Source: Diphasiastrum complanatum
Taxonomy: Eukaryota > Streptophyta > Lycopodiopsida > Lycopodiales > Lycopodiaceae
Length of the DNA stretch: 64,000 bases
Assembly (NCBI GenBank): GCA_029204225.1
Contig: CM055095.1
Coordinates: 16,582,870-16,646,869, forward strand
Direction: 5' to 3'
The notes beneath the pieces are model-generated. The model was not told where the DNA came from and did not search any database. It saw only the letters and a program-made list of their open reading frames with translations. Of the stretch, positions 20,001-31,932 are shown one piece after another (position 1 is the stretch's first letter; every line of letters starts with the position of its first letter). The position numbers and the translations under genes were made by a program.

Positions 20001-22429
20001 TCCATGCGTAACAAAGCGCAACAAGAAAAAAAAATATGACCTTCACAGAAAAATAAATTGAATAGGCCAACAAGAAAACTAAGAAACATAAAGCTTAAAT
20101 TGATGTCATGATGACCATTCTCCATCACCCTAAGGGTCAAATGAGTTGATTTGAGCTTCTCAATTTCAATTCTGTGATTCAAGTTGTTTCTACCTTCTAA
20201 GTTGCCTAAGAATAATTACTAAAGATACACCAATTTGACATCTCTGTACTCAAGTTATTTTTTCCTACTCAGGTTAATTTTCTGTTCACTTGAGTACATA
20301 CCTAGAACCAATACTTTCAAGTGTCATATTAAGCATGGATGTCAAATTAAACGTAAAAAATCAATTGAAAGATCAAACTATCAAAATTTTAGAAGTTAAG
20401 GATCTTAATTCTTTTGGCGATGGATCTTATGACATTTAATTTTAGAGCAATATCCCCACAAAAAAACAAAAGGATCAAATTTGAAATCTTTCGAGGCTAA
20501 TGCCACGTTAAGGAGAGAGGAACAAAAGACAAAAAATGAAGCACGCACCACGTGGACCATTCAAAATATATAACCCTTCGAAAATACCACATAATCTAAA
20601 AATATGAATGAAACTTTTTTATATAACAAGATTGATTCTATCAAATAATAAGAAACAAGTTGTTGATTACACAACATTTTGGCTTCTTAGTTAATGACGA
20701 CAACAATCACAATTTTATAACAAATTTATGCCAAATGATCCAAAGTTTGAAACTTCATCTTAAAAATTACAATCTTCATTCTAAAGGACTTGTTCATCAA
20801 GAAGATTTTCATTTCACTCCATCCAATTCCATCTTCATATAAAAATATGGTGACCAAAAAGAAAAAAATGATGTAGAAGCTTAAATTCTTTTTGAAAATT
20901 GTGGATATTCAAAGTGCTTAACAAAGATGTATTGTAGTATTCAAAAAAATATTTATTTTGCCAACAATTACAATCATGTTAACAAAATTGATTAATAAAT
21001 TATTTTGTGGACATTTTTTAATTTGTACCTACTTGAAATATATATTAAAAAAAAAACACTAAGTATAAAAATAATGAAAGTAAAGAGAATTTTTATTTTT
21101 ACTTTTTTAAAACATTATTCTATTATAAATATTTTAAATTTTTAAATTTTTTTGAGATGAAGTTATTTGTATTGAAATTGATCAACTCAAATTGCAACAT
21201 GAAAATTTAATATAATTTTTTAGAATTTTTAATTTTTTAAAAAGAGTACTTTATAAAAATTTATATAAATATAAAGAATCTAAAATTTTATAAAAGTAAA
21301 ATTTTTAAATAATTTGAAATCGTTAATACAAAAAAATAAGCTGTATGTTTCTTTTTGAGTTGAGGGACATTTTCATAAGGAGACTTTTCTAAAGGATGTT
21401 TGCTTAATGTGGCACTCAAGGAAGTTGCCTTGTCTTGTCCCACAAATACTGATTTTGAATTATGAGAAGAAAAAACAAGGTTTTTTTTTCCCTTAGAAAG
21501 TGCCTCAAGAATGATGCTTAGGCATTGGCCTTGCTTCGAACTCTATTAAATGAAAAAAATATAAATTGAAACACTAGTAACAATGAAAAAGAAAATCTTA
21601 TCCATGTTAAGCATAGAAGCTAAATTTAATAAATCGAACTTTGAGATTCAAGGATACTTACAAGAGTAACTAGAGCCTTATCAAACTAAGTCTTCACAGC
21701 CTCATCCTTGCAAAGGCATAATTTCAGCATCAACTCATCTAAAATGTAGATGGAATGAGTCTTATCAACCTCTTTAACAAGTATTTTCAAAATACTCTCG
21801 AATATAGTTGGGTCTCCACTTCATTAGCTAAAAACGAGTGTGTTTAGAATATATCAAGCTCTGAATTGAGAGGCATTAGTAAAAAATTTTCTATTATGAT
21901 AGTTTTATGAAGTCGCCAATTTTTTTATCACTATGTTCTTTTTTAATAATTGCACGTCTATTAAGCTTCTTGGTTGATATTTTTTTTAAAGTAATTTTGA
22001 TTGTTTCTAGAGCTTATAATTAGTCAAAGACCGTCATTGATGTCTGTCTCATAAGAGCCATCATGCTCTGGTTTAAGAACCCTTCTGCTTCTCAACGCAC
22101 ATTTTGTGAATATGATAAAGTTTCAATTTTATGTTGCAAGGAAAAGAACCATGCAAAAACTAATTATATGCCTTCCATTTTTTTTAGATATTCATCTTCA
22201 CATAGATAGATTAAGCATATAGTTGTTTGAAACTATGGGCCCCATGGAGCAAGGTCAAGCCTCTACATACAACAAACTTTTGTTTGTGTTGTGGGCAAAC
22301 TAATTACATCAAGGTACAACATTTGCACAATTGTGCCAACTGCATTTCAATACCTAGTAGAGTCACTCACAAATGGGGCTCTTAAGGCCAACGATTCTAG
22401 CTAAATGTCTTCTTATTGTCTACACCCAC
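20001..22429. other. AT-rich intergenic DNA, nothing recognised
   Basis: Very A/T-rich, especially 20900-21340. Short frames (for example 20660-20842) look random. No repeat pair, LTR or gene signature was found. Confidence 0.5.
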
Positions 22430-22500
22430 GTACACAAATGGAATTGAACTCAAGCACTCAAGCGAGGACATAAGCTATTAACCACCAAGGCAATTTTAAA
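22230..22500 (-). repeat. possible tRNA-derived SINE
   Basis: On the minus strand, TTGGTGGTTAATAGCTTA resembles a pol III A box. About 30 bases later GAGTTCAATTCC resembles a B box (GGTTCRANNCC). Downstream is GTAGAGGCTTGACC. Spacing fits tRNA-derived SINEs. No poly-A tail or target duplication was confirmed. Confidence 0.3.
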
Positions 22501-22510
22501 GGATGAATCT

Positions 22511-22536
22511 ACACACACACACACACACACACACAA
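22511..22536. repeat. (AC)n microsatellite
   Basis: About thirteen uninterrupted AC dinucleotides. Confidence 0.95.
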
Positions 22537-25219
22537 AGTAGGTCCCCATGTTGTGATGTGGTGACAATTTGCACTGATAGTGGCTATTGAAGGCATTTTT
22601 GGCTATATAGTAAAGTTGCTTTTCAAATATGGCCATTAAGTCCATCGCAGCACGGTGCATAGGTAGAGTGGTTGGCGTGGCCAGGTTGTATATGTTGTGT
22701 ATAACCTACTAATTGCATAACTTTGTATACAAAAAAATAAAAAATATGGCCATTACCAATGACATGCAATTTTTATTGCATACTATTGAAAAAAAATCTC
22801 AACTCACATGTAGAGGCATCACAACATGAAACTTGAAAATTTGAAAGCATAGTAAAGGCATATCTTTTGGAGGAAATTAATGAGACTAGATCCATACATA
22901 CGACATGTATATTATGTCTTTGCCCATATGTACAAGCCAAAGGGAATCAAACGTATGAGCTCGAAGGAAGAGAGTTATTTACCAAAGCTACACTTCAAAG
23001 ATTTAGTAAAGCTTTAAACACGTGGTACCTAAGAACTTGACATAACTCCCAAGACTAAAATACTCAAACCCTAAATGATTGTGTTTAAATCCCTCATCTA
23101 CAAATTGTGTGTGTGCGTTGTTTAGGTTTCAAGTGCAGTGTGATTTGTGCTTATTCGAACCAATATGGCAAGCCCATTGTAGAGCTTGTAAATCTACATT
23201 CATAATGCTATATCTATCTAATAGCCATTACGGTGGCGTTATATTCTAAAAATGAATTGCTTTGAAAGTGTCAAGATCACTTGCAAAATGAGTGAAGTAT
23301 TGCTAATGAAAAGCGAAATAGTTTAATGCAGATAAAATTAAACTTCAATTACTCTTCTAATATTGATATGAAAAATTCATCACGATTCTCATTGTCAAGA
23401 TCAATTGCAAGTAATGGACATGGAAAATAAACTAGTTTCATGGATTAGAAAATGAAGTAAAATAGGCCGCAAGCGATGCCCTTGTTTCTCAAATTTCAAC
23501 ACTTGTCGTTGCGATCCAAGAGAGACAAAAGAATCATAGCGAAATTTATTCGGTTGTTTGAACTTTGAACTCGTCTTAGAAAGCAAAGCAGCAAATACAT
23601 AAGCGAAGCAAACATGACACAGGCAATGACGCGGAAAAGAGCAGTTACCTTGCTTAGAAAGTGGGACGCACGCATAGGAAGAAAGCGAAGGAATAGTGGA
23701 TTATGGAAGGGCGTGTCGGATGGGGGATGGGCATGCCCAGCTGTTGCGATAAGAACAGGAGGGAAATCGTGGCTATGATCTGCAGAAGAGCTGTGGAAAG
23801 TGCCTCGTTATTTGATAGCGAGAGACGCAACGTCGCAAGCTCTCCCTTCCTCCCCCACAGCCGCCGCCCGCCGAGTCCCGCGACTGATTCTTCCTTCCTT
23901 AAGAGACGGATGGCCCATTCCCTTTTTAAATGGTCCTTGTATATCACAAAATTTGCTTGCTTGTGTGTGTATATATATGCTTTGAAGAAGAAGATTTGAT
24001 GATGATGATGTGGATGAACCAAGAGCGTTAAGTCATTTACTCAGCTCTATTTTAGCATGTCTGATTATGCCATTTAAGCATTCCTACAAATAGAAATGAA
24101 GTTTTTGAGCGATGATTTACGTATAGAGAAAGGCCTCACTCGACATTTTGAGGTCTGATGGTGTCTGAAAACCATTGGGGTGAGAGTCTTCCCAATAATG
24201 ACCATCCGAAATCTACATCGAAGAGATTAATATTCACCATGGCTAGGCGTGCAAGCTATGTTGCCAACCTTCATTCAACAATGTAAAAAACACTAAAGTG
24301 CAAATATGATATTGCCACTTTATGATCATGCAACACCATGGATGAGGGTGGGGCCATGCCTACACCCTTGTTCACAGTGAGGAATTACACAAAAATCCAT
24401 AGCTAAAAAGCTTACATAAGTATGATGCAAATTTACAAGTGGCATTACAGCTAGCACAATGAATTTCATGCAAATCTACATAGATTTAGCTCACTAAAAG
24501 TTATTCTTATTTACTACTATGTGAGAGGACTATCACAAATATGTTATTGCGGACATTTCTAACGTGTTTACATGCAAATTGTGTTACATAAGGGGAGATG
24601 ACTCAAATATGTTATTGCAGAACTTTTGAAGGTGTTTACTTTTGTGACATAAGGGGGTTTCGGATACAAAAAAATGTTTTGGCAAGTCACTATGCATGCA
24701 TGAGCAATAGGCATGTGCTTATGTGTAGCTAGTGTCAAAGAAAATACAATGTATTCTTTCAATTGAAGTTTGCACGATAAAATGAGCATCACTAGGTGCA
24801 CATCACATATCATCAACAATGTAGAAATCTCAAGATATGCATGCTAGTTTAGGAAAATGTATGCATAAACCATCATGAAACCTAATATCCAATTAGTTTA
24901 TGGTCTAATCTGTACTACAACATATGTACACTATCCTTCACACGTGTGGAACCAAGCACAACAAGTTTACAAGCATTCTACACACTAGAATTGCCAATAT
25001 CAAGGGAGAAGATATAGAGAGAGAGACATAGAATAGAAGAAGAAAGGTTTTCTACAACAAATAAGAAAATCATCAACATTTCTCCATGATGGTCCTGCTA
25101 TATATAACAGTACAATGTCATTTGGCCACTTCCCAATTATTGCCCTAATTGGTAATTTCCAAGTGCTTACCAAAAACCTAACTTTCCAATGTCTAGATTC
25201 AATGTATTTCTAGATCTAA
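22537..25219. other. intergenic DNA; GC-rich island at about 23700-23930
   Basis: Mostly AT-rich without recognisable genes. 23700-23930 is clearly more GC-rich and supports overlapping open frames on both strands (98 and 122 codons), rich in Arg, Ser and Pro, with no known motif. It could be a promoter or first-exon remnant. Low certainty. Confidence 0.35.
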
Positions 25220-25249
25220 TGTGATTTGGTCTAAATCCTCATGTCCTTC

Positions 25250-25515
25250 CTTATTCCTCGTCCCACTTTCCCCCAGGCGTGTTGACATTGTTCTCCTCGG
25301 GATGGGCTTCACACTTTGGCAGATGTTGTTGTTGTTGATCCCATACGTGGTGACCTATTGTCTCGCTCTGCCTTCACACCAGGATAAGAGGCAGGCATGG
25401 CAACACAAGAGAAGGAAAAAAAACTACTCCGACAGGCACACCACTGATGCTTTCCTTCCCTTGGCATTTGAGACTTATGGCAACTTGCATCGACGGCTAT
25501 TGATCAGTGTTTAAG
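25250..25515 (+). pseudogene. LINE-like ORF2 C-terminal scrap
   Basis: One frame reads FHTLADVVVVDPIRGDLLS and SAFTPG*EAGMATQEKEK. A frameshift at a run of A's leads to DRHTTDAFLPLAFETYGNLH. This order resembles a C-terminal segment I associate with plant non-LTR retrotransposon proteins. Recognition is from memory of the pattern only, and no RT core is present. Confidence 0.35.
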
Positions 25516-26103
25516 ACTTTTCTAGTTTTAGTAGGTTTTTGGTGCAAAAAACTATTGGAAGGGCGAGCTGGTATCCAGGATTTGGTGATGGAATTTGATC
25601 CCAAACTTCTTGTGGATCAAAATCCGTACTATTCACACGTGGGGGCATCTCTGAACCAACATTCAAACCCCTATATTCATTGGATTATTAAAATCTCATT
25701 TGGAGTCAATTTGATGTAATTTTTGGTGCAGATCCTAGGATAAGCTACCAAGATCACTTGCCATTAATTAGTTTTGGATTTCTTTCATGAGAATTAATTA
25801 ATCTAGGCTGAATTCAAGCCCTCTTAAAGTGAAAAACAGGTCTTGAAAGTACATCAAAGAAATAGAGAGAGATAGAGTCATTCTATTGTCCAAAAATAGC
25901 CAAGATTGGCAAGATTTGCTTGAGAGTAGTTTTCACATCATCTTATCTTCATTCCAACTTTGTGAGGGAGTGATATAACTGTGATTACAAGTCCATTTGC
26001 TGGATTAGAAATCAAATTTGAGTGAAACACTGCAAGTTAGAAACCTTTGTGAGTTTCAAGTTCAATCAAATCTATATCTTGTGTGTAGAATTTCACTAGT
26101 AAG
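25516..26103 (+). other. leader region before copia gag
   Basis: Non-coding, ending AATTTCACTAGTAAG before the gag ATG. A 5' LTR is expected here, but no match to the sequence after 29614 was found, and no clear tRNA-Met primer site is visible. Confidence 0.35.
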
Positions 26104-26754
26104 ATGGGATCTGTTAAAGCATTCCTTCTAGAAGCTAGTGAGAGGTTAAATTATACCAATTTTGCTATTTGGAAGGTTAGGATGGAGTCACTCATGGTGC
26201 TCCAAGACCTTTATGAGTTTCTAATTGAAGATGAAGATGAACCTCTAGGTGCACAAGAATTAGTGAGATACAAAAAGAGATCTAGGCTAGCACTTCGTTG
26301 TGTGAAAATGAATGTGAGAAATGATCTTCTAAGGGAAGTATCATCATGTAAAAGTGCTAAAGAGGCTTGGGAGTCTTTAAAATCAATCTATGAGTCTAGT
26401 AACACTTTGAGGGTTCTCATGCCTAGGACTCAGATTTTGCAAAGCATGAAGAGGAGTTATGAGAGTGCACAGGATTATGTTCTAAGAATCAAGTCTTTAA
26501 ATAAGGAGTTAGCTTCCATTGGAGAGAATATTCAAGATGGAGAGCTTGTTCAGATTGTCCTTAATGGTCTAGGGAGTGGCTTTTCAAATTTGGTCCAAAG
26601 CTTTGCAATCCAAGACACTTTGCCCACTATAGAAAAGCTTCATAGTGTATTAGTGGCTGAAGAGTGTAGGATGATGCACACCAATGCAAGAATAAATTCT
26701 ATGTCTCTGGAGCAAACAAAGCAAATTTGCACATCAGGAGGAGAAGGAGGATGA
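26104..26754 (+). CDS. copia gag (UBN2-type), 216 aa
   Basis: Intact frame from ATG. It begins LLEASERLNYTNFAIWKVRM, the usual copia gag start around the NY-W motif, and contains KEAWESLKSIYESSN and YVLRIKSLNKELASIGE. It stops at GGEGG before any zinc knuckle, so the nucleocapsid part is missing. The following 26,770-26,870 contains WWIDSGVSSHMTYP, the protease active site (D-S-G), in another frame. Confidence 0.8.
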   Translation: MGSVKAFLLEASERLNYTNFAIWKVRMESLMVLQDLYEFLIEDEDEPLGAQELVRYKKRSRLALRCVKMNVRNDLLREVSSCKSAKEAWESLKSIYESSNTLRVLMPRTQILQSMKRSYESAQDYVLRIKSLNKELASIGENIQDGELVQIVLNGLGSGFSNLVQSFAIQDTLPTIEKLHSVLVAEECRMMHTNARINSMSLEQTKQICTSGGEGG

Positions 26755-26769
26755 TGAAGAGTCATCTTG

Positions 26770-27430
26770 ATGGTTTCCAACAAACCTCCATCATCCAAGA
26801 GCAACACCAATGATTCTTGGTGGATTGATAGTGGGGTTAGCTCCCACATGACATATCCAATTAATGGATAAGGGCCTTGAGGTACAATTCAAGCATGGAG
26901 TTTGTTCCATGGTTAGAAATGATGAATGTATAGCTAAAGGCTTTAAGCAAGGTAGATTGTTTAAGTTTGATGTTGATATTGCACTTGAGAGTGTTAACTT
27001 GGCAAAGGTGGAGATATCAAAGGTGGAACTATGGCACAAAAGGTTGGGCCACCCCAACTTCAAAGCCATGGAAACTATGTGTGCAAAGGAGCTTGCACTT
27101 GGCCTCCCCAAGCATTTGTCAAACTGTGGGAAGATATGTGAATCATATATCCTCTCAAAGGCTCACAAACTACCCTTCTCAAGATCTACATCTAGATCAA
27201 GCACTCCTCTTGAACTCATCCATTCGGATGTTCATAGCTTTTCACATGAGTCTAATGGTGGTGCCATTATGTAATCTTCATTGATGACTAGTCTAGATAT
27301 TGTTGGATATACCTCTTGTCTACCAAATATATCGTGTATGATTCTTTTGCAAAGTTCAAAACTTTGATAGAAAAGCCCTTAGTACCAAGATCAAGGTAGA
27401 AGTGATAATGGAGGTGAATATATCTCCAAT
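26770..27430 (+). pseudogene. copia protease remnant and integrase N-terminus
   Basis: The protease is reduced to WWIDSGVSSHMTYP. From 26864 the GAG-pre-integrase domain is open (LWHKRLGHPNFKAMETM ... CESYILSKAHKLPFSRS; the CxxC has decayed). Then LELIHSDVHSFSH and a stop occur just before the first catalytic Asp segment FIDD, which lies in another frame. SDNGGEYISN follows near 27405. Confidence 0.7.
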
Positions 27431-27433
27431 AAG

Positions 27434-28651
27434 TTGACTGACTTTTGTAATTCTAATGGCATAAAGAGGGACTTGTCCTGTCCATACACCCCTCAACAAA
27501 ATGGAGTGAGTGAGAGGAGAAATAGATCTCTTTGTGAGTGTGCTAAGGCCTTAAGGCTAGATGCTTCTCTATCCAAACCATTTTGGGGGGAGGCAATAAC
27601 TTGTGCTAATTATTTGTGCAATAGATTGCCTAACCAAGCCATTGGAGGAATCACACCATTTGACGCTCTATTTGGAGAGAAGCCCAATCTCAAGGATCTC
27701 AAAGTTTTTGGATCCAATTGCTATGTACACCAATCCTTGGATACAAGGAAGAAGGATGATACCTCCATCAAAGGCATCTTTGTGGGATATGGTGAGAATA
27801 GAAAAGGTTATAGAGTTTTCAATCCCATTGCTAGCAAGGTGATAGTTATTAGAGATGTTATTTTTTATGAAGGACATTCTTGTGATTTGGATGATAATGC
27901 TAATAATCATCTTGATGCCAAGGATCATGCTAGGATGGAGGAGGAGCTTCCAAGTGAAGAAGAACTTGACGATCCACCTCGAGATGCAAGAACTCCAAGA
28001 ACTCCAAAAAGATCTACAAGGGCAAGGACCGAGCCATTGAGGCTCACCTATGATATTCAAGGTGATCAAAGGGAAGGCTCATCATCTTTCACATCTTACA
28101 CCTTTCTTAATTCAATGTTAGATGAGCCAACATGCTATGAAAATGCTTTTAAATCTAAGAGTTGGATGGATACTATGCAAGTAGAGTATGATGCTCTCAT
28201 TGAGAATCATTGTTGGGATCTTGAGAATCTTCCTCAAGGGAAGAAACCACTTGATTGCAAGTGGGTATATATATTGAAGTATAATCAAGATGGATCAATA
28301 AGTAAGCATAAAGCTAGGCTTGTAGCAAAAGGGTTTTTACAAACCAAAGGCATTGATAATGATGAGACTTTTGCTCCTGTGGCTAAGCTTGTTACTATCA
28401 GGTTGATCATTAGTCTTGCTACAGCCTTCAAATGGGAGCTATTCCAACTTGATTTCACAAATGCTTTCCTGAATGGTTATTTGGAGGAAGAGATCTACAT
28501 GAGGCAACCCGAGGGCTTCATCAAGGCAAAGCATGAAGGAAAGGTGTGGATCTTGAAGAAGAGCCTTTATGGGCTCAAGCAAGCACCTAGATCATGGTAC
28601 TCTAGGCTAAACTCTTTTCTCATTTTCATCAATTTTGGAATGATTGCTTAG
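27434..28651 (+). pseudogene. copia integrase C-terminus and RT N-terminus, 405 aa open
   Basis: Begins in the integrase core (TPQQNGVSERRNRS with the catalytic Glu). Then comes FWGEAITCANYLCNRLP, the KVFGSNCYVHQSL region, a Lys/Arg-rich linker (RDARTPRTPKRSTRARTE), and the RT (KWVYILKYNQDGSISKHKAR, FAPVAKLVTIR, QLDFTNAFLNGYLEEEIYM, SLYGLKQAPRSWYSRL). It ends at a stop before the YVDD box. Confidence 0.8.
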
Positions 28652-28660
28652 GATCCATCA

Positions 28661-29568
28661 TTGTACATAATATTTCATGATGGCAAGATCATTATTCTTG
28701 TTTTGTATGTAGATGACATTATCTTAAGTGGTAATTATCTAGATGGAATTAGAGATGTAACAATTGCTTTGGCAAAAGAGTTTAAAATGGTAGATCTCGG
28801 CCTATTAAGCTTCATTCTAGGAATAGAAGTTATTAGAGGATGTGATTTTAGCTTTATTTGTCAAGCTAAATATGCTACATCCATCCTAGATAGATTTGGA
28901 ATGAAGAATTGTAAAGGCATTGAGACTCCAATGGAGCAACATGTAAAAGCATCTATTGATGGTGATGATGCATCCATCCTTCGAGGACATCACATTATAT
29001 AGAAGGCTTATAGGCTCCCTGATTTATTTAACCATAACCAGACCTGATCTTAGTTATAATGTTGGAAAGTTAAGCCAATTCATGCAAAGTCCTCTAGGGG
29101 ACTAATCTTGGATTAAGAGCCTATAGTGACTCGGATTTTGTAGGTGACAAAGTGGATAGGAAGTCAACAAGTGCCTTTGCCACTTTTCTACGTGATGGAG
29201 TAGTGTCATGGCTTTCCAAAAAGCAAGATACCATCTCCTTATCTTCCACAGAATCCAAGTACAAGGTCTTGACATCAACATGCAAGGAGCTCTTGTGGCT
29301 CAAAAGGCTATTGGTCAAGCTTCATGTCATGGAGGAGGAGATCCCTATCATCTACTGTGACAACCAATCAGCCCAATCACTTGCAACTAATCCTACATTC
29401 CATGCAAGGAGCAAACACATCAAGATTTCTCATCATTTCATGAGGGAGAAAGTGCAAGCCAAAGAGATCAAGCTCCAACATGTGCCATCATCAAGTTCTT
29501 GGCTGATTTGTTTACTAAATCTTAACCTAAAGATTCATTTGTCAAGCTTAGATCTTCAATTGGAGTGA
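28661..29568 (+). pseudogene. copia RT C-terminus and RNase H
   Basis: The RT active site is LYVDDIILSGN (28661-29002), followed by LGLLSFILGIEVIRG. After a break, RNase H begins DRKSTSAFATFLRDGVVSW and continues SSTESKYKVLTSTCKELLWL and YCDNQSAQSLATNP, with DNQSA and the ARSKHIKISHHFMRE motif. It ends at 29568 just before the polypurine tract. Confidence 0.8.
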
Positions 29569-29815
29569 TTGATAAAAACATTATTGTTTCCAAGGCTAGA
29601 TTTGAGGAGGAGTGTGAAAAATTGCATATATTGGCAAATCTAGCCATGTAGAATATTGTAAATTTTGTCTATATTTTTTTGTTTGTCACTTGTATGGCCA
29701 AAGTGACACATGGCAATCTACACCTAATGTAGGTAGCATGAGTCAAGAGGAGTGGTTGAGTCCATTTGGTAGTGATTCCTACTTTGTAGGATCTAGACCT
29801 TGATTTATGATGAGA

Positions 29816-30330
29816 TTTGTACCAACCATGCACCTACCAAGCAAAACTCTAGGATCTTGTCAATAATCAGATATGCAACATCAAGCATTCACCATAAGCA
29901 ATCACCAAAGAAGCCGGAAGAAGAACACGCACTATCAATCACACTGCAACATACTGAACGTAAAATGTACATATAAACCCTGAACCCTGATAGAGAGGGA
30001 GAACCTAGGAGTAGACTACTAGACTAGCCATCGGCTAGTTACAGCTAGTAATAAAGTACATCATAAACAGTAACTACGAAGTGTAACAATGAGGTTTATC
30101 ATTGATTTCTAACACTCTCCCTCAATGATAAAATTACATTCTTCTATTCCTAGTAGAGTACGAAACTTTTCAGATTTACATCTACCTAATGACTTAGTAA
30201 AAATATCTGCCACTTGATCTTCAGATTTACAGAAAACAAGATCAATGGCTCCATCAAAAATTTCCTCTCAAACAAAATGATAATGAATTTCGATGTGCTT
30301 GGTTCAAACATGTAAAATTGGATTTTTGAA
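29816..30330 (-). mobile_element. 3' end of a second copia element, - strand
   Basis: Minus-strand RNase H tail (HIEIHYHFV, DGAIDLVFCKSEDQVADIFT, KSEKFRTLLGIEECN). Next come a polypurine tract ATTGAGGGAGAG and TGTTAGAAATC starting a 3' LTR at about 30115 that runs down to about 29816. A stop replaces Arg/Trp in the RNase H. The rest of the element is missing above 30330. Confidence 0.7.
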
Positions 30331-30595
30331 CATATCATCGTTATTTCGAGGATTATTCGAGAAACATTCTTGTTCGTCAGATTTTCATTGAGGTGAAAAA
30401 AATATTTCTTCATATGATTCGTCCTTTAGATATTTCTTCAGAGAATATGTATCTTGTTGTTGCGTTGAGTAGGTTGATTTTGAGTTGAAATTGTCTGAAG
30501 AAAACTGGAATCAAACTTCAAAACATCTTCAAACTGCAAAGATCTAGCTTCAGTAGCACAGATAGGCATCAGCATGACAAAGACATGAATAATAT
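30331..30595. other. no gene recognised
   Basis: Short spacer between the copia tail and the coiled-coil gene; AT-rich, no motif. Confidence 0.4.
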
Positions 30596-31881
30596 TTATG
30601 AATTATTCAATTCTTCATATAGTTTCTGAGCTAGCTCCAAGTTCTGTTGAGCTTCGATCAACAACAAATCTTTTTTGGATTTTGTATATCGGCCAACTGG
30701 GAGGTTGCCGAATTCTTCTAGTTTAACAAGAAGTAATGTTCCATCAAACAACTCCTGAGTCAACTTTGTATCTTCGTCTGAATCACTTCGTAGAGTGATT
30801 TCTTCACAGTATCGAGATGAGAATCTAATAAAATTGCTTTTAACATAAAGATTCTGAACAAAAAATAATGTCTTTGCCGCAAAGGTACCAAACTGCCAAA
30901 ATGAATATGTACAAAATTGCTTATATCTAAATGACTTCCTTCTATCCTGCAAATTATGTCGAATCTCCGCAAAATAGTCTGCAAGGTTCCGCTCCCAATC
31001 CACATATAGACTGAATAAGTCTGGATACGTAATGTTAATCAACAACCCTGCGTCGTCGAATGCGCCTAAATCTGCAACAACTTTGGATTTGTATAATTGA
31101 AACTATGACTTTCGCTTCCAAAAATGTCGCTTATTGTCTTCAATCTGCAAAAAATGAAGTTCTTTGATGCGAATGTATTCAAGAGCATACATATCCGAAG
31201 AGCCTATGTATAACTCCGCTAACCCAAAAGGTAGGACTTTAAACTTTCCCTAGATTATGCCCCAGCAGAGACATCCTTTCTGCTCGATAGAAAGCTAGGC
31301 CCATAACCAAAGAAAGTCTTCCTTCTCCCATGGTCGCTTCCAATCGTCGAAGGCGATGCCTACTGCGCCTGGTAGCATCATATAATCCATACGCCATTGT
31401 AGTTCAATGTTAAAAGCAGGTGGACCCCATTTCCAGAAGCGTTCAGCAAATGCACGGATCTGTCAGCACATACCTTTGACTGATTCCACCACATTCGTTT
31501 TGGCTGTGTAGATGCAGTTGCCAAGCCTTGAGTTTGCAACTCAGCAGCCAGCTTCTGATCTTCCATTTGTTGTTGGAGATCTGACAGCTCCTGTTCGAGC
31601 TTGTCAATCTTTGCGACTGCTTTCAGATACTCGGGATGGTCTGAGGCTCCGGTGCAGGCAGGCACAGATGGAATTTGCTGTATAAGGTCATCAATTCTGA
31701 GTAGGGCCTGAAGGTACTCGTCGTGTGCATCTGGTCTGTTGCAAGATGGGGTAGCTTCACTCGAAAACTCCCTTAGCTCCGCCAATTCTTCCTCGACAAG
31801 GGCCTTCGAATCCTCGAGTGGTTGCAGGAACTCAACTCGAAAATTGTCGAGCATCTGATCTTGGAGCTGGTTTAGCTTCAT
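30596..31881 (-). pseudogene. unknown coiled-coil protein gene
   Basis: Minus-strand frame starting MKLNQLQDQMLDNFRVEFLQ at 31881. It has strong heptads (KIDKLEQELSDLQQQMEDQ) and two similar segments DEYLQALLRIDDL / PEYLKAVAKIDKL, an internal duplication. After a frameshift it continues AFAERFWKWGPPAFNIELQW, DYMMLPGAVGIAFDDWKRPW, stops, then LINITYPDLFSLYVDWERNL through TKLTQELFDGTLLL and AQQNLELAQKLYEELN to 30596. Length would be about 430 residues. It is flanked by copia fragments, so it may belong to a retroelement (for example a third ORF), but it shows no similarity I can see to the ORF at 1860-3814. Function unknown. Confidence 0.45.
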
Positions 31882-31932
31882 GAGGTCGACTGTAACAGAC
31901 CCTACATTGGAGCATACCGAGAGAGCAGCTTC

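Larger units (their letters stand above)
26104..29815 (+). mobile_element. Ty1/copia element, + strand, internally deleted
   Basis: Gag, protease scrap, integrase, RT and RNase H occur in the copia order (integrase before RT). A polypurine tract GAGGAGGAG (29605-29613) precedes TGTGAAAAATTGC, the start of a 3' LTR that continues to about 29815, where another element's LTR begins. Internal deletions and stops make it defective. Confidence 0.8.

Noticed and set aside
22640-22730. tRNA-like text (GGTAGAGTGGTTGG) suggesting a tRNA gene
   Set aside because: No cloverleaf or B box could be drawn; at most a SINE scrap.
24568-24819. 83-codon minus-strand frame
   Set aside because: No recognisable feature and no repeat support; likely chance.
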